DNA of 64,000 nucleotides from Pseudonocardia sp. TRM90224 (GCF_021245725.1 NZ_JAJGSX010000006.1:310001-374000), one strand, 5' to 3'. Shown: positions 17,396 through 25,367, counted from the first letter of the stretch. A program made the numbers and translations. Notes: generated from the sequence alone by a model not told the origin.

Positions 17396-17749
17396 ATGCC
17401 TGCGAAGCGTGGTGATCGGGTGGCGCCACCGGCTCGCCCTGATGGGTGGGAAGCCCGGTTCGCCACCTCGGAGGCGGCGAAAGGTTGGGAAGAGCTGTGC
17501 CGGGTGGCGCAGTCGAACACGTGGGAGGCGTGGGTCGTGCTGACCGAGCGACCCACTCAGCCGGAGTACCGTTCACGGCAACACCGACTCCGCGGCCAAC
17601 TCGCGGAGCGTCAGATCGCAGGCCAGACGTTGCCGCAGTGGCAGTACGAGGTCACCGCGGGCGGACGGATCTGGTACTGCCCTGATGCGGCGAGGCGGAT
17701 CGTGTGGGTCGTTGCGGCGAGCACGTCGCATCCCAAGGTCACCGAGTAG
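17396..17749 (+). CDS. putative RelE-like toxin partner
   Basis: 117 residues from ATG 17396, three bases after the antitoxin stop. It contains WEARFATSEAAKGWEELCR, then RQHRLRGQLAERQI, then QWQYEVTAGGRIWYCPDAAR and the closing IVWVVAASTSHPKVTE. The order helix, RLRG turn, then three antiparallel strands with a basic patch is that of compact RelE/ParE ribonucleases. No single catalytic residue can be named with certainty. A truncated second copy (78 matching residues) lies at 21640-21879. Toxin function is inferred, not shown. Confidence 0.6.
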   Translation: MPAKRGDRVAPPARPDGWEARFATSEAAKGWEELCRVAQSNTWEAWVVLTERPTQPEYRSRQHRLRGQLAERQIAGQTLPQWQYEVTAGGRIWYCPDAARRIVWVVAASTSHPKVTE

Positions 17750-17770
17750 AAGATCGAACTCGCTCTGCCG

Positions 17771-17796
17771 GCGTGGAGCCATTCGTGGTGCGAAAT
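17771..17796 (+). repeat. 26-bp direct repeat, copy 1
   Basis: GCGTGGAGCCATTCG followed by TGGTGCGAAAT, identical to 18171-18196 exactly 400 bp downstream. The copies bracket the tRNA-Val 3' duplicate. Confidence 0.85.
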
Positions 17797-17888
17797 GGCG
17801 GCGATCAGGGCCAGCCTGCAGCGTCAGATGATGTGGAGCACGGCGCCGAAGTCGATGGTAGAGGCTCCGTGTGGCGCTGCCCGCCCCT

Positions 17889-17947
17889 CTTACACTCGAG
17901 CGGTCGCAGGTTCGAACCCTGCCGCGCCCACGTGACCTGCGGAAACG
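17889..17947 (+). repeat. duplicated tRNA-Val 3' half and flank (att-like site)
   Basis: 59 bases matching 16696-16757. They include part of the anticodon loop, the variable region, the whole T-arm and the acceptor 3' strand, then the flank GACCTGCGGAAACG. There is one substitution (TCGAG for CCGAG) and a 3-base deletion (CTT) after the tRNA end. Direct duplication of a tRNA 3' half is the footprint of tyrosine-integrase insertion. The bracketed 1.2 kb carries the toxin-antitoxin pair; no integrase gene is present. Confidence 0.85.
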
Positions 17948-18170
17948 CGGGCTGTCGATCAGTGGTGACTGCAAGTCCGTGAGCCGAGTGGTCACTTGGT
18001 GAGACCCGGTAAGCCGGTCCTCAGGCGCTGACCTGGGATGGACGCCGGGTGAGGTTGACCTCGTCGCGATCCGTGACGCCGCTGCTCAGGATGCCTGGCG
18101 ACGCTCGTGGGTCCGGGGGCGTACGGATCGCCATAGCGCGTGCTGAGGGGAAGACTGCGCGCATCCGCCG

Positions 18171-18196
18171 CGTGGAGCCATTCGTGGTGCGAAATC
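18171..18196 (+). repeat. 26-bp direct repeat, copy 2
   Basis: Identical to 17771-17796. Sequence on either side diverges apart from a GCGG a base or two later. Confidence 0.85.
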
Positions 18197-18510
18197 GCGG
18201 ACACGGTGGCCGACTTCGGTCGCGGATGAGCGAACGCTGTGATGAGGGTCGAGTGCAGCGGTGGGCGAGGGGCTTCGGGCTCTACACGACGCGGGCTGAG
18301 GTCGCGTCATCCGGCCGCCAGTCGGCGCGCGAGGCCACCGGTGCGGCGGTGTCGGCTACGCGCTGCGGTTGGTCGAAGAGGTCTGTGAGTTCGTACTGGG
18401 ACGAGTTAAGGCGTGAGCAGGATCGGCGGCGGCGTTGCTGACGGCACCCATCGACGGGGATGAACGAGCACTCACGTCGGGAACTGATCAGCCATCGGTG
18501 GGCCGCCTCT

Positions 18511-19458
18511 TCAGAGGCGTTCGACGCGGTCGGCCTGCGGGCCCCGGTCGCTCTGCCGCACCGCGTACCGGACCCGGTCACCCTTCTGCAGCGGCTCCGA
18601 CCCCATGATCACGGACACGTGGGCGAAGAGATCGTCGCCGCCTGCGTCCGGGGTGATGAAGCCGAAGCCGCGGTCGCCGTCGTAGCGCGCGACGACGCCC
18701 TCGCCGCCTCGTGCGGGCACGTCCCGCGCCGCCGGCCCTGCGGCCGCGGCAGGTGCCGACCGCTGCGGCGCCGTCTGAGGCTCGGCGCCCCGGACCAGGT
18801 GCACGTCGCGGGCCTGCGGGCCCTTGTCTCCACTAGCCACCTCGTAGGCGACGCGGTCGCCCTCCGCGAGCCACGTCAGCCCGTCGGCCAGGGCCCGGGC
18901 GTGAACGAAGACGTCCCCGGCGCCGGAGTCGGGGGTGATGAAGCCGAAGCCCTTGTCCTCGTCGTACCAGGCCACCGTGCCGTCGGCACCGTCCGCGGTG
19001 CCGGCCGCAGCGGGTAGGCCGGCCCCGGCTCCCAGCGGGATCACGTGCCCGGCCTGCGGGCCGCGCTCGCCTTCGACGATCAGGAAGGCCACCCGCTGCC
19101 CCTCGGTGACCACGCCGCCGGTCACGATGGCGGAGCTGTGCACGAAGATGTCGGCGCCGCCGCCGTCCGGCGACGCGAAGCCGTACCCCTTGCCCGGCTC
19201 GTACCAGTTGACGGTGCCGAGCAGGCCCATGGCGCTGCCGGTGGCCGCATCGGCGGTGACGCGAACGCGCAGCGCCTGGGGCCCGCGGTCGTTCTCGCCG
19301 ACCTCGAACACGACGGCCTGACCCTCGCGGAGCACTTTCCCGCCGCCGTCCCCGACGATCTCGGAGGCGTGCACGAACACGTCCGGCGAGCCGTCCTCGG
19401 GCGCGAGGAAGCCGAAACCCCGGTCGGCGTCGAACCAACGGACGGTCCCCTGCGGCAT
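18511..19458 (-). CDS. four-domain cold-shock protein
   Basis: 315 residues from ATG 19458, preceded by CTGGAG. Four tandem cold-shock domains are visible: about 1-68 ([26 protein letters not shown]), 79-142 ([26 protein letters not shown]), 159-223 ([26 protein letters not shown]) and 253-315 ([26 protein letters not shown]). Domain 4 has ARYD in place of the usual KWFN-type start and Phe-Ala-His in RNP2, so its nucleic-acid binding may differ. An Ala/Pro-rich linker (225-250) separates domains 3 and 4. Bacterial cold-shock proteins normally have one domain, so this could bind longer RNA cooperatively. Confidence 0.92.
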   Translation of the reverse strand: MPQGTVRWFDADRGFGFLAPEDGSPDVFVHASEIVGDGGGKVLREGQAVVFEVGENDRGPQALRVRVTADAATGSAMGLLGTVNWYEPGKGYGFASPDGGGADIFVHSSAIVTGGVVTEGQRVAFLIVEGERGPQAGHVIPLGAGAGLPAAAGTADGADGTVAWYDEDKGFGFITPDSGAGDVFVHARALADGLTWLAEGDRVAYEVASGDKGPQARDVHLVRGAEPQTAPQRSAPAAAAGPAARDVPARGGEGVVARYDGDRGFGFITPDAGGDDLFAHVSVIMGSEPLQKGDRVRYAVRQSDRGPQADRVERL

Positions 19459-19606
19459 CGAAGGCTCCAGGTCGAGAGGGCGGGCACTGGCCCCCAGTCT
19501 CTCTGACAGACCTCGCGGTCCGTCGGGCCGGCCCACAAGCGGGCGCTGCGGAGCTGGCGGCGGGCCGTTGGTCCACCTAGCGACACGCCGAGTTTGAGAC
19601 CAGGTC

Positions 19607-20254
19607 CTACCCGCCGGCGGCGAGGGCGGCGCGCCATTCGGCGAAGAGACTCGTCAATTGGAGGACGGCGTCGCCGCGGATCCCGTCCTCGGCCCAATCG
19701 GCGTTGGTCAGCCGCTTGATGGCGTTCAGGGCGTCGAGGAAGATCTCGATCGTGAACCCGGCGTCCTTGGCGGCGGCAAGCTGCAGCAGCGCGTCACGCG
19801 AGTAGTGGCGCATCAGTGCGTGGACGTCGTAGAAGTCGCGTGGGCGGGCTCGTCCCCACAGCGCGAGCACCTTGTCCGCGGCCAGGTCATCCGGGTGCAA
19901 GACCGGTCCGACATCAAGCATGACGCGGGGCTGGAGACGGCCGCCGTCGGCGAACACCTCGACCGTGCACTCGCTTCCGTCGGTGGGATCGACGGCGACG
20001 AAGCGGTGGTCGGCGGGAGGGCGGTCGGCGTCGCGAGATTCCAGGCCGCGCTCGCGCAAGGCCGTACGCAGTGCGGCTGTGACGCGGCGTGCTTCTGCGT
20101 CGTCGATCTCGGTGAACAGGTCGACGTCCTGGGTCGCTCAGTCGGCGAAGCCATGGGCGATCACCGCCCCGCCGCCGGCGAGGGCAATGGTGTGCGCTTC
20201 GGGCAGAGCGGACGCGATGCGAACGATCAGATCTTGCAAGGGATCGAGCGGCAC
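19607..20254 (-). pseudogene. AbiEii/AbiGii-type nucleotidyltransferase toxin, broken by an in-frame TGA
   Basis: Translated from GTG 20254 the chain reads through LIVRIASALPEAHTIALAGG and AVIAHGFAD. It then meets TGA at 20140-20138 and resumes in the same frame with ATQDVDLFTEIDDAEARR. The expected residue at the stop is Arg (CGA to TGA is one transition). Downstream the family blocks continue: LHPDDLAADKVLALWGRARPRDFYDVHAL and the C-terminal helices. The nucleotidyltransferase core (GGxA...DVDLF) therefore straddles the stop. A remnant of its usual small partner lies just upstream at 20258-20470. It is probably inactive unless the stop is read through. Confidence 0.8.
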
Positions 20255-20257
20255 GGT

Positions 20258-20470
20258 TCAGGCAGCCGCGCGCGAGTCGTCGATCAGCGGACGCCAGGCG
20301 GACCGAACTCGGTGCGGCAGGTACATGCGGTCCCAGACTTCGACGAGTCCAGGGCCGTCGATCAGCCGCGTGATGTCATCGAGGCTGCCTTCGACGAGGA
20401 CGATCTCATAAAGGTCCCGGCGGCGGTCGAGGTCGGTGACATCCCAGCGGATCTCGCGAGGGTGAGGGCC
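20258..20470 (-). pseudogene. C-terminal remnant of the small partner gene of AbiEii
   Basis: An open stretch ending in TGA at 20260-20258, three bases before the AbiEii start. It reads REIRWDVTDLDRRRDLYEIV, then LVEGSLDDITRLIDGPGLVEVWDRMYLP and closes with RSAWRPLIDD. I recall this as a roughly 100-residue actinobacterial family often encoded just before AbiEii-like genes. Upstream the frame dissolves into a (GGTCGA)n-like low-complexity run (20462-20505) with no start codon, so the N-terminus is lost. Confidence 0.55.
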
Positions 20471-20626
20471 TGGTCGAGGTCGAGGTCGGGGTCGGGGTCG
20501 CCTCGGCGGCGCCTGTCGCGCTGGCCGTTGGTCGGTCGTCGTCGTTCTTTCTGGGGGCCGAGACCCCGTCGCTGTCGGTGGTCGCCTCGGGCGGCCTACG
20601 CCCGCGCAGCTCCGGCTGAGACGCCC

Positions 20627-21102
20627 TCATGCGTGCGGTCCCAACGGACCTTCCCACTCCCACGCGCACCAGAACTCGCCGGTGTTGCCCATGGTTGCGC
20701 ACGGCTGCAGCTCTCCGTAGTTGCCGTACCACCAGCCTGGGACGCTGGCATAGCCCGTCCCGTCGACGGGTCCACCGGCGCCGCCCGGGACCATCCCCTT
20801 TCCGTACGGGAAGTAGTAGAGGTAGACGTGGCTTCCCTGGGGGCGTCGAGGAGCTCCGCGGTGTACGTCCAGGCACCAGGTCGGGCCGCTTTGCAGGTGA
20901 CCATCCGGAGTCGGACATTCTTGTACTTGCGGCTCTTCTCGGCCGGGTAGGAGCTGCCATCGCACAACTCCGAGGCCGCTCCCGCGGAGCCTGCGGCTGC
21001 TGCGACGGGGGCGGTGAAGGCGCAGGTCGCCGACAGGATGGCGACCGCGATGAGTGCCGCCTGCACCTTCACCCTGACGCGCAAGCCCGGTGTGTGATTC
21101 AT
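20627..21102 (-). pseudogene. secreted small protein with a frameshift
   Basis: From ATG 21102 the chain opens with a signal peptide (KVQAALIAVAILSATCAFTA, Ala-rich cleavage zone), then SELCDGSSYPAEKSRKYKNV and PGAWTYTAELLDAP. Near 20840 the sensible frame shifts. The continuation GSHVYLYYFPYGKGMVPGG, then GWWYGNYGELQPCATMGN and EFWCAWEWEGPLGPHA, lies in another frame and stops at 20627. The original frame instead runs on to 20596 through Ser/Arg/Thr-rich nonsense. Four Cys suggest disulfides. The cause is a real frameshift or a base-call error in a G run (CTGGGGGCG). Function unknown. Confidence 0.6.
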
Positions 21103-21639
21103 GCGGCGCACTTCATCAGCCTTGGCTGACATCCGGCTTACATCCTGGCGCGCGGGCGCACGGCTCCCGTTTCACGCGCGAGAGCCCGCTGGTCGGCGCC
21201 GGAGGAGCGCCGACGAGGACCGGACGAAGGGCGGGAGTGCCACTGCGCCGGCGTGCGGGTGCAGGAAAGTGGCTTTCAGGTGAATCGCCGCAGGCGCGGT
21301 CCGACGTTGCACACCGTCGACGCACCGTGCAGATGGTCGGCCATGTGCAAAGCACGCCCCCGGTGTGCAAAGCGGCCCGTCCGCAACCCCGGAGCCTGTC
21401 CCCGTCTGCACGGCGCGGTCTACCCCGCGAGCTGGATGCGTGCGCAACGCAGACGTTGCCAGGAAAGTCCGCCATGGCCCTCCGGGTCGCCACGAGGGAT
21501 GAGAATCGGTGCTGGGTGCGGCACTCGGGGTACGTCCGTGGTGGGGTTCACTTCCGGCCCGACGGGTGGGTGCACCGCATGCGCCCGAAGGTCATGGCGG
21601 ACTTTCTGGCAGCGGTGCGGACCTGCCGTGGGAGCGTCG
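21103..21639. other. decayed stretch without a supported gene
   Basis: About 540 bp. A short plus segment near 21474-21630 reads MALRVATRDENRCWVRHSGY then VHFRPDGWVHRMRPKVMADF, which looks protein-like but has no identified family and changes frame before the toxin fragment. The remainder shows no start, ribosome-binding site or motif. It is probably a remnant of mobile DNA joined to the toxin fragment at about 21640. Confidence 0.5.
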
Positions 21640-21879
21640 CAGGCCAACACCTGGGAGGCGTGGGTTGTGCTGACCGAGCAGCCGATGCACCCGAAGAATC
21701 CATCACGGCAGCACCGCCTGCGTGGTCAGTTGGCCGAGCGTCAGATCGGGGGGCGGACCCTGCCGCAGTGGCAGCACGAGGTCACTGCGGGCGCGCGGAT
21801 CTGGTACTGCCCGCACGACCAGAAGCGGGTGGTCTGGGTCGTTGCGGCGTGCACGTCGCACCCGAAGGCGACCGAGTGA
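21640..21879 (+). pseudogene. truncated second copy of the RelE-like toxin
   Basis: 78 residues beginning near ANTWEAWVVLTEQP and ending TSHPKATE with a TGA. They align without gaps to residues 40-117 of the 17396 protein, including LRGQLAERQI and LPQWQHEVTAGARIWYCP. The N-terminal 39 residues (the WEARFATSEAAKGWEELCR part) are absent and there is no antitoxin upstream. Nucleotide similarity is high but clearly not recent (many third-position changes). It is a dead copy or a remnant from an older insertion. Confidence 0.75.
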
Positions 21880-22037
21880 CCTCGTCCGGTGGCTCTGGTG
21901 CTCCGCGTCGGTGCGGCTGGTGTGCGGCCGATGCGGCGGCCGTCGGGTTCTCGCACGGACTTGGGGTAGTTCCACACCTCTCGATTCGGTGAGATGGGCG
22001 GCATGCGCCCCCACCGACCAGCGAGGCGAGGACTCCT

Positions 22038-22697
22038 GTGACCGACAGCCCCATGCCTCCCGCGCCCGGCTTCGAGGTGCACGGGGCACGCGGACGCTTC
22101 AACGCCGCGTTCTTCAGCGTGATGGGCCCGTACATCGAGTGGAACCTGCGCGGGCACAAGCGACGTGTGTTCGCCGGGCTGCCTCAGACGGTCGTCGAGG
22201 TCGGCCCGGGCGTCGGGGCCAACCTCCGCCACCTGCCCCGCGGATCGACACTCGTCGCCATCGAACCCAACATCCACATGCACGCGCGGTTGCGGGCTGC
22301 CGCAGAGCGGCGCGGCGTGCACCTCGACCTGCGCGACCGGGTCGCCGAGCACACCGAACTCCCCGACCGGAGCGTCGACGGCGTGATCTCCTCGTTGGTG
22401 CTCTGCTCGGTGACCGACCCCGCCGCGGTGCTCGCCGAGATCCGTCGCATCCTGCGGCCCGGTGGCACCTTCCGCTTCGTGGAACACGTCGCCGCCCCGG
22501 CCGGAACGCCGACGCGCTTCCTCCAACGTGCGCTGCGCAGGCCGTGGGCCTGGACCTTCGAGGGGTGTTCGTGCGAGCGGGACCTGGCCGGTCAGCTGCG
22601 CACGGCCGGGTTCGCCCGCCTCGACATCGAGCTGTACCGCCTGCACACCCCGTTCATCCCGTTCAACACCCAAATAGCCGGCATCGCCCACGCCTGA
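22038..22697 (+). CDS. class I SAM-dependent methyltransferase (Methyltransf_11 type)
   Basis: 219 residues from GTG 22038. Motif I reads TVVEVGPGVGANLRHLP (residues 51-67), motif II LVAIEPNIHMHARL, and post-I DRSVDGVISSLVLCSVTDP with ILRPGGTFRFVEHVAAPAG. The C-terminus RTAGFARLDIELYRLHTPFIPF resembles the METTL7/thiol- or phospholipid-methyltransferase group. It is a single gene, ending just before the large inverted repeat at 22720. Substrate unknown; a lipid or small hydrophobic thiol is a guess from similarity. Confidence 0.85.
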   Translation: MTDSPMPPAPGFEVHGARGRFNAAFFSVMGPYIEWNLRGHKRRVFAGLPQTVVEVGPGVGANLRHLPRGSTLVAIEPNIHMHARLRAAAERRGVHLDLRDRVAEHTELPDRSVDGVISSLVLCSVTDPAAVLAEIRRILRPGGTFRFVEHVAAPAGTPTRFLQRALRRPWAWTFEGCSCERDLAGQLRTAGFARLDIELYRLHTPFIPFNTQIAGIAHA

Positions 22698-22719
22698 CGA
22701 ACGTCGAGCGCGCCGTGAC

Positions 22720-22790
22720 GCCGGGAGGGCAGCAAAGCCACTTTCAGGCCCTGTGAGGGCCGGAAAGTGGCTTTCCTGCCCTCCCGGCGG
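22720..22790. repeat. inverted repeat, AAAGCCACTTTC family, copy 1
   Basis: 71 bp with 27-bp arms beginning CGCCGGGAGGGCAG and one internal mismatch (CAGC versus CAGG). It lies at the convergent junction of the methyltransferase and the 22744-23319 membrane protein, whose stop codon is inside the element. It can fold as one long stem or, in part, as smaller stems around CCA and TGG loops. Confidence 0.9.
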
Positions 22791-23319
22791 AGCCGGACGC
22801 CACACACCTCACGCGCCGCCGGTAGTACGACCACGTGACGGCGCCGAGGAGGGGCCCCCACAGCGTCAGTGGGAGGTAGCAGACCGCCATGAGCGCCTCC
22901 CACCCGTTGCCGTCGGGTGCGCCGGCCTGCGGCGGGAGGAAGAACATCAGCGGCGTGGCGCCCCACATCACGGTGAGGGCGATCGCGCCGAACGTGGCGG
23001 GGACGACCGCCGCCATCGGTGGGATCCGCCGGCCGCCGAGGCCCGGCACCCGGCGCGGCACCACCTCGCCCCACGGCTGAACCAGGCCGAGGGCCAGCAG
23101 CGCCAGCCCTTCGGCGAGCAGCGCGAGCCCGAGCAGGTAGGCCTTCTCGTGCAGGTCGTCGGTGGCCTGCTGGTAGAGGGTCGCGTCCCAGCCGATGGGG
23201 ATGGCGAACACCCACGCCAGACGCCACAGCGCGGTGGGCAGCGTCAGCAACGGGATGACGTGCGCCGCGCGGACGGCCCATCGCGGCGGCGCTTGCACCC
23301 GGGTGGTCAGGACGGTCAT
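22744..23319 (-). CDS. hypothetical four-helix membrane protein
   Basis: 191 residues from ATG 23319, with GAGGAG upstream. Four hydrophobic segments are seen (about 21-45, 62-84, 98-126, 143-165), with WDATLYQQATDDLHEKAYLL between the first two. The last 12 or so residues (AGKPLSGPHRA) are encoded by the inverted repeat at 22720-22790, so the protein's natural end is set by the repeat. It is divergent from the MFS gene at 23475. No family was recognised; DoxX-like or DUF3995-like proteins have a similar layout. Confidence 0.75.
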   Translation of the reverse strand: MTVLTTRVQAPPRWAVRAAHVIPLLTLPTALWRLAWVFAIPIGWDATLYQQATDDLHEKAYLLGLALLAEGLALLALGLVQPWGEVVPRRVPGLGGRRIPPMAAVVPATFGAIALTVMWGATPLMFFLPPQAGAPDGNGWEALMAVCYLPLTLWGPLLGAVTWSYYRRRVRCVASGSAGRAGKPLSGPHRA

Positions 23320-23370
23320 CGGCTGCTCCTCGGTCTCGGCTGCCGCTCAGCGTTGCGGCCGGGACCGTGC

Positions 23371-23447
23371 TCGCCCTCCCCGCAGCGGGGGAGGGCGATC
23401 GCCCGTCGAGGGGACGCGGGCTGGACCTTCCCCCTTGGGGAAGGTCC
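23371..23447. promoter_or_regulatory. two tandem perfect hairpins in a divergent promoter gap
   Basis: Hairpin 1: TCGCCCTCCCC (23371-23381) with GGGGAGGGCGA (23388-23398). Hairpin 2: GGACCTTCCCC (23423-23433) with GGGGAAGGTCC (23437-23447). Both stems have 11 perfect pairs, and they lie between the starts of the membrane protein (23319, minus) and the MFS gene (23475, plus). They could be operators, or transcript hairpins affecting translation of the MFS gene, whose GGGGGAGG ribosome site is 16 bases further on. Confidence 0.6.
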
Positions 23448-23474
23448 ACGCTCGGCCCGACGGGGGAGGTCACC

Positions 23475-24707
23475 ATGCGATTGAGCGCATACGTCATCGA
23501 CCGACGGCCACTGCGGATCCCGGCGTTCCGCCGCCTGTGGACGGCGTCGGTGGTGTCCGCGGTCGGCGGTTCGTTCAGCCTCATCGCCGTGCCGACGCAG
23601 GTCTTCACGCTCACCGGCTCCTCGGCCGCCGTGGGCGTCTCGGCGACGGTGTCGATGTGCGCGCTCGTCGTCTCGGCGCTCTGGTCCGGCGCGTTGGCCG
23701 ACGCCATCGACCGCAGACGGTTGTTGCTGGCCGGCAACGGCGGGCTGGCGCTGGCCTACCTCGGGCTGTGGCTCAGCTCCGTGCTCGGGGTCGCGACGCT
23801 CCCGGTGCTGCTCGTGCTCGTCGCGCTCCAGGGCGTCGGTTTCGGCGCGACCATGACCGTGACGGGCGCGGCGGTTCCCCGCGTGGTGCCGAACGACCAG
23901 CTGGTCGCCGCCAACAGCCTCAGCGCCCTGACCCGCTACACCGGCGCGGTCGTGGGTCCGCTGCTCGCCGGCGTGCTCATCCCCGTCGTCGGGCTCGGCT
24001 CGCTCTACCTGTTCGACGCGCTCGCGCTGGGGGCCGTGCTTTGGGCCACGGCCAAGCTGCCGGCGATGCCGCCGCGCGGGACCGGCGCAGAACGCTCGCT
24101 CCGCCACGGCTTTCGCTACCTCGCCGGGCAACGGGTGCTGGTCGCGATCCTCGCCGTCGACCTGGCCGCGATGGTGCTCGCCATGCCCGTCGCGCTCTTC
24201 CCGGAGCTGGCCGAGCGCAGCTACGGCGGCCCGGCCGGCGGCGGCGTCGAGCTCGGCCTCCTGTTCGCCGCCTACCCGACCGGTGTGCTGCTCACAGGAC
24301 TGTTCTCGGGGACGTTCAGCCGAGCGCGGCGGCATGGTCGGCTCATGGCGTCCGCCGCGATCGTCTGGGGCTGCTGCGTCGTGGTGCTCGGCCTGGCGAC
24401 CGCGTTGCCGCTCGCCGTCTTGGCGCTGGTCGCCGGTGGCGCCGTCAACTTCGTGCTCAGCACGTTCCGCAACGCCATCTCGCAGGCCCACACCGACGAC
24501 GCGCTCCGCGGCCGGATCCAGGGCATCCTCACCATTGTGCTGATGGGTGGTCCGCAGCTGGCCAACGTGGTGCACGGGTTCGCGGGCGCCGCCATGGGCG
24601 CCCGCTGGGCGGTCGGCGTCGGGGGAGCGCTCACAGTTCTGGCCGTCGCATTGCTGGTGTGGGCCGTGCCCGAGCTGTGGCGCTACGACAGCGAATCCAC
24701 CGGCTGA
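23475..24707 (+). CDS. MFS exporter (EntS-like)
   Basis: 410 residues. ATG 23475 is chosen because GGGGGAGG precedes it. The protein shows the family opening PAFRRLWTASVVSAVGGSF, motif A as GALADAIDRRRLL, and about 12 membrane spans. The C-terminal half carries NFVLSTFRNAISQAHTDDALRGRIQGI, the block typical of the enterobactin-exporter (EntS) subgroup. It probably exports a siderophore-like or drug-like molecule. It is convergent with the TetR gene (3-bp gap), while the hairpins upstream may regulate it. Confidence 0.88.
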   Translation: MRLSAYVIDRRPLRIPAFRRLWTASVVSAVGGSFSLIAVPTQVFTLTGSSAAVGVSATVSMCALVVSALWSGALADAIDRRRLLLAGNGGLALAYLGLWLSSVLGVATLPVLLVLVALQGVGFGATMTVTGAAVPRVVPNDQLVAANSLSALTRYTGAVVGPLLAGVLIPVVGLGSLYLFDALALGAVLWATAKLPAMPPRGTGAERSLRHGFRYLAGQRVLVAILAVDLAAMVLAMPVALFPELAERSYGGPAGGGVELGLLFAAYPTGVLLTGLFSGTFSRARRHGRLMASAAIVWGCCVVVLGLATALPLAVLALVAGGAVNFVLSTFRNAISQAHTDDALRGRIQGILTIVLMGGPQLANVVHGFAGAAMGARWAVGVGGALTVLAVALLVWAVPELWRYDSESTG

Positions 24708-24710
24708 CCG

Positions 24711-25367
24711 TCACGGCCGCCAGCCGGCCGGCTTCTCCGGCGAGAAGTACGCCTCGAACATCTCGAGCGCCGGCGCGGCGAGCGGGGCGAAGCGCGCCTC
24801 ACCCGGCCGGGCGTGCTGGTCGTTGCCGAGCTGGAGCGACGAGATGCCGGCGCTGAGGGCGACGAGCAGGCTGGTGCCGCGCTCGGTACCCGCTGCCGGG
24901 TGCAGTTCGCAGCGATCGATGGCTGCCGCGACCGCGCTCGCGATCACCTCCTGCACCTCCAGGCTGGGACGGTAGGCGCGCTCGGACGGCTCGAAGCCGG
25001 GCACCGCGGGGAAGAACAACAGCTGGGTGAGCGCGGGGTCCTCGACCGTGAACGTGATCGAGGCGGTGATGATCGCGCGGAGCGCCGGCAGCCCCGGGGC
25101 GTTCGCCGCAACCGCTGCACGGACGAGTTCGAGGTGCTGGTTCATGCCTCGCTCGAAGAGCGCGTCGTATATGGCCAGGCGGGAGTCGAAGTACTGGTAG
25201 AGCGACGGCTGGCGAAGCCCCACCCGACGGGCGACCTCGGACATGTTCAGCGCACCGGCGCCGAGCTCGCCGATGACGGCCAGCGCGACATCGAGGATCT
25301 CCTCGCGGGTCCGCCTGCGCTGCCGTTCGCGCGGTCCGGGCGGCCGATCGACGACGTCAGTCACCAC
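24711..25367 (-). CDS. TetR-family repressor
   Basis: 218 residues from GTG or ATG near 25367. The N-terminal helix-turn-helix reads RTREEILDVALAVIGELGAG, then MSEVARRVGLRQPSLYQYFDSRLAIYDALF. The C-terminal domain contains TVEDPALTQLLFFPAVPGFEPS, typical of the WHG-type ligand domain. It is divergent from the SRPBCC-hydrolase operon with a 67-bp AT-rich, dyad-containing gap, so it most likely represses that operon and itself. Confidence 0.9.
   Translation of the reverse strand: MVTDVVDRPPGPRERQRRRTREEILDVALAVIGELGAGALNMSEVARRVGLRQPSLYQYFDSRLAIYDALFERGMNQHLELVRAAVAANAPGLPALRAIITASITFTVEDPALTQLLFFPAVPGFEPSERAYRPSLEVQEVIASAVAAAIDRCELHPAAGTERGTSLLVALSAGISSLQLGNDQHARPGEARFAPLAAPALEMFEAYFSPEKPAGWRP

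Larger units (their letters stand above)
17750..18510. other. gene-poor stretch with repeat copies, no supported gene
   Basis: About 760 bp without a convincing gene. It holds the tRNA-Val 3' copy (17889-17947) and the two 26-bp direct repeats described separately. Short frames on both strands here have no ribosome-binding sites and no recognisable motif. A minor candidate is a 71-codon plus frame from ATG 18227 to 18441, rich in Arg and Ser, which I do not support as a gene. The stretch looks like decayed accessory DNA. Confidence 0.6.
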
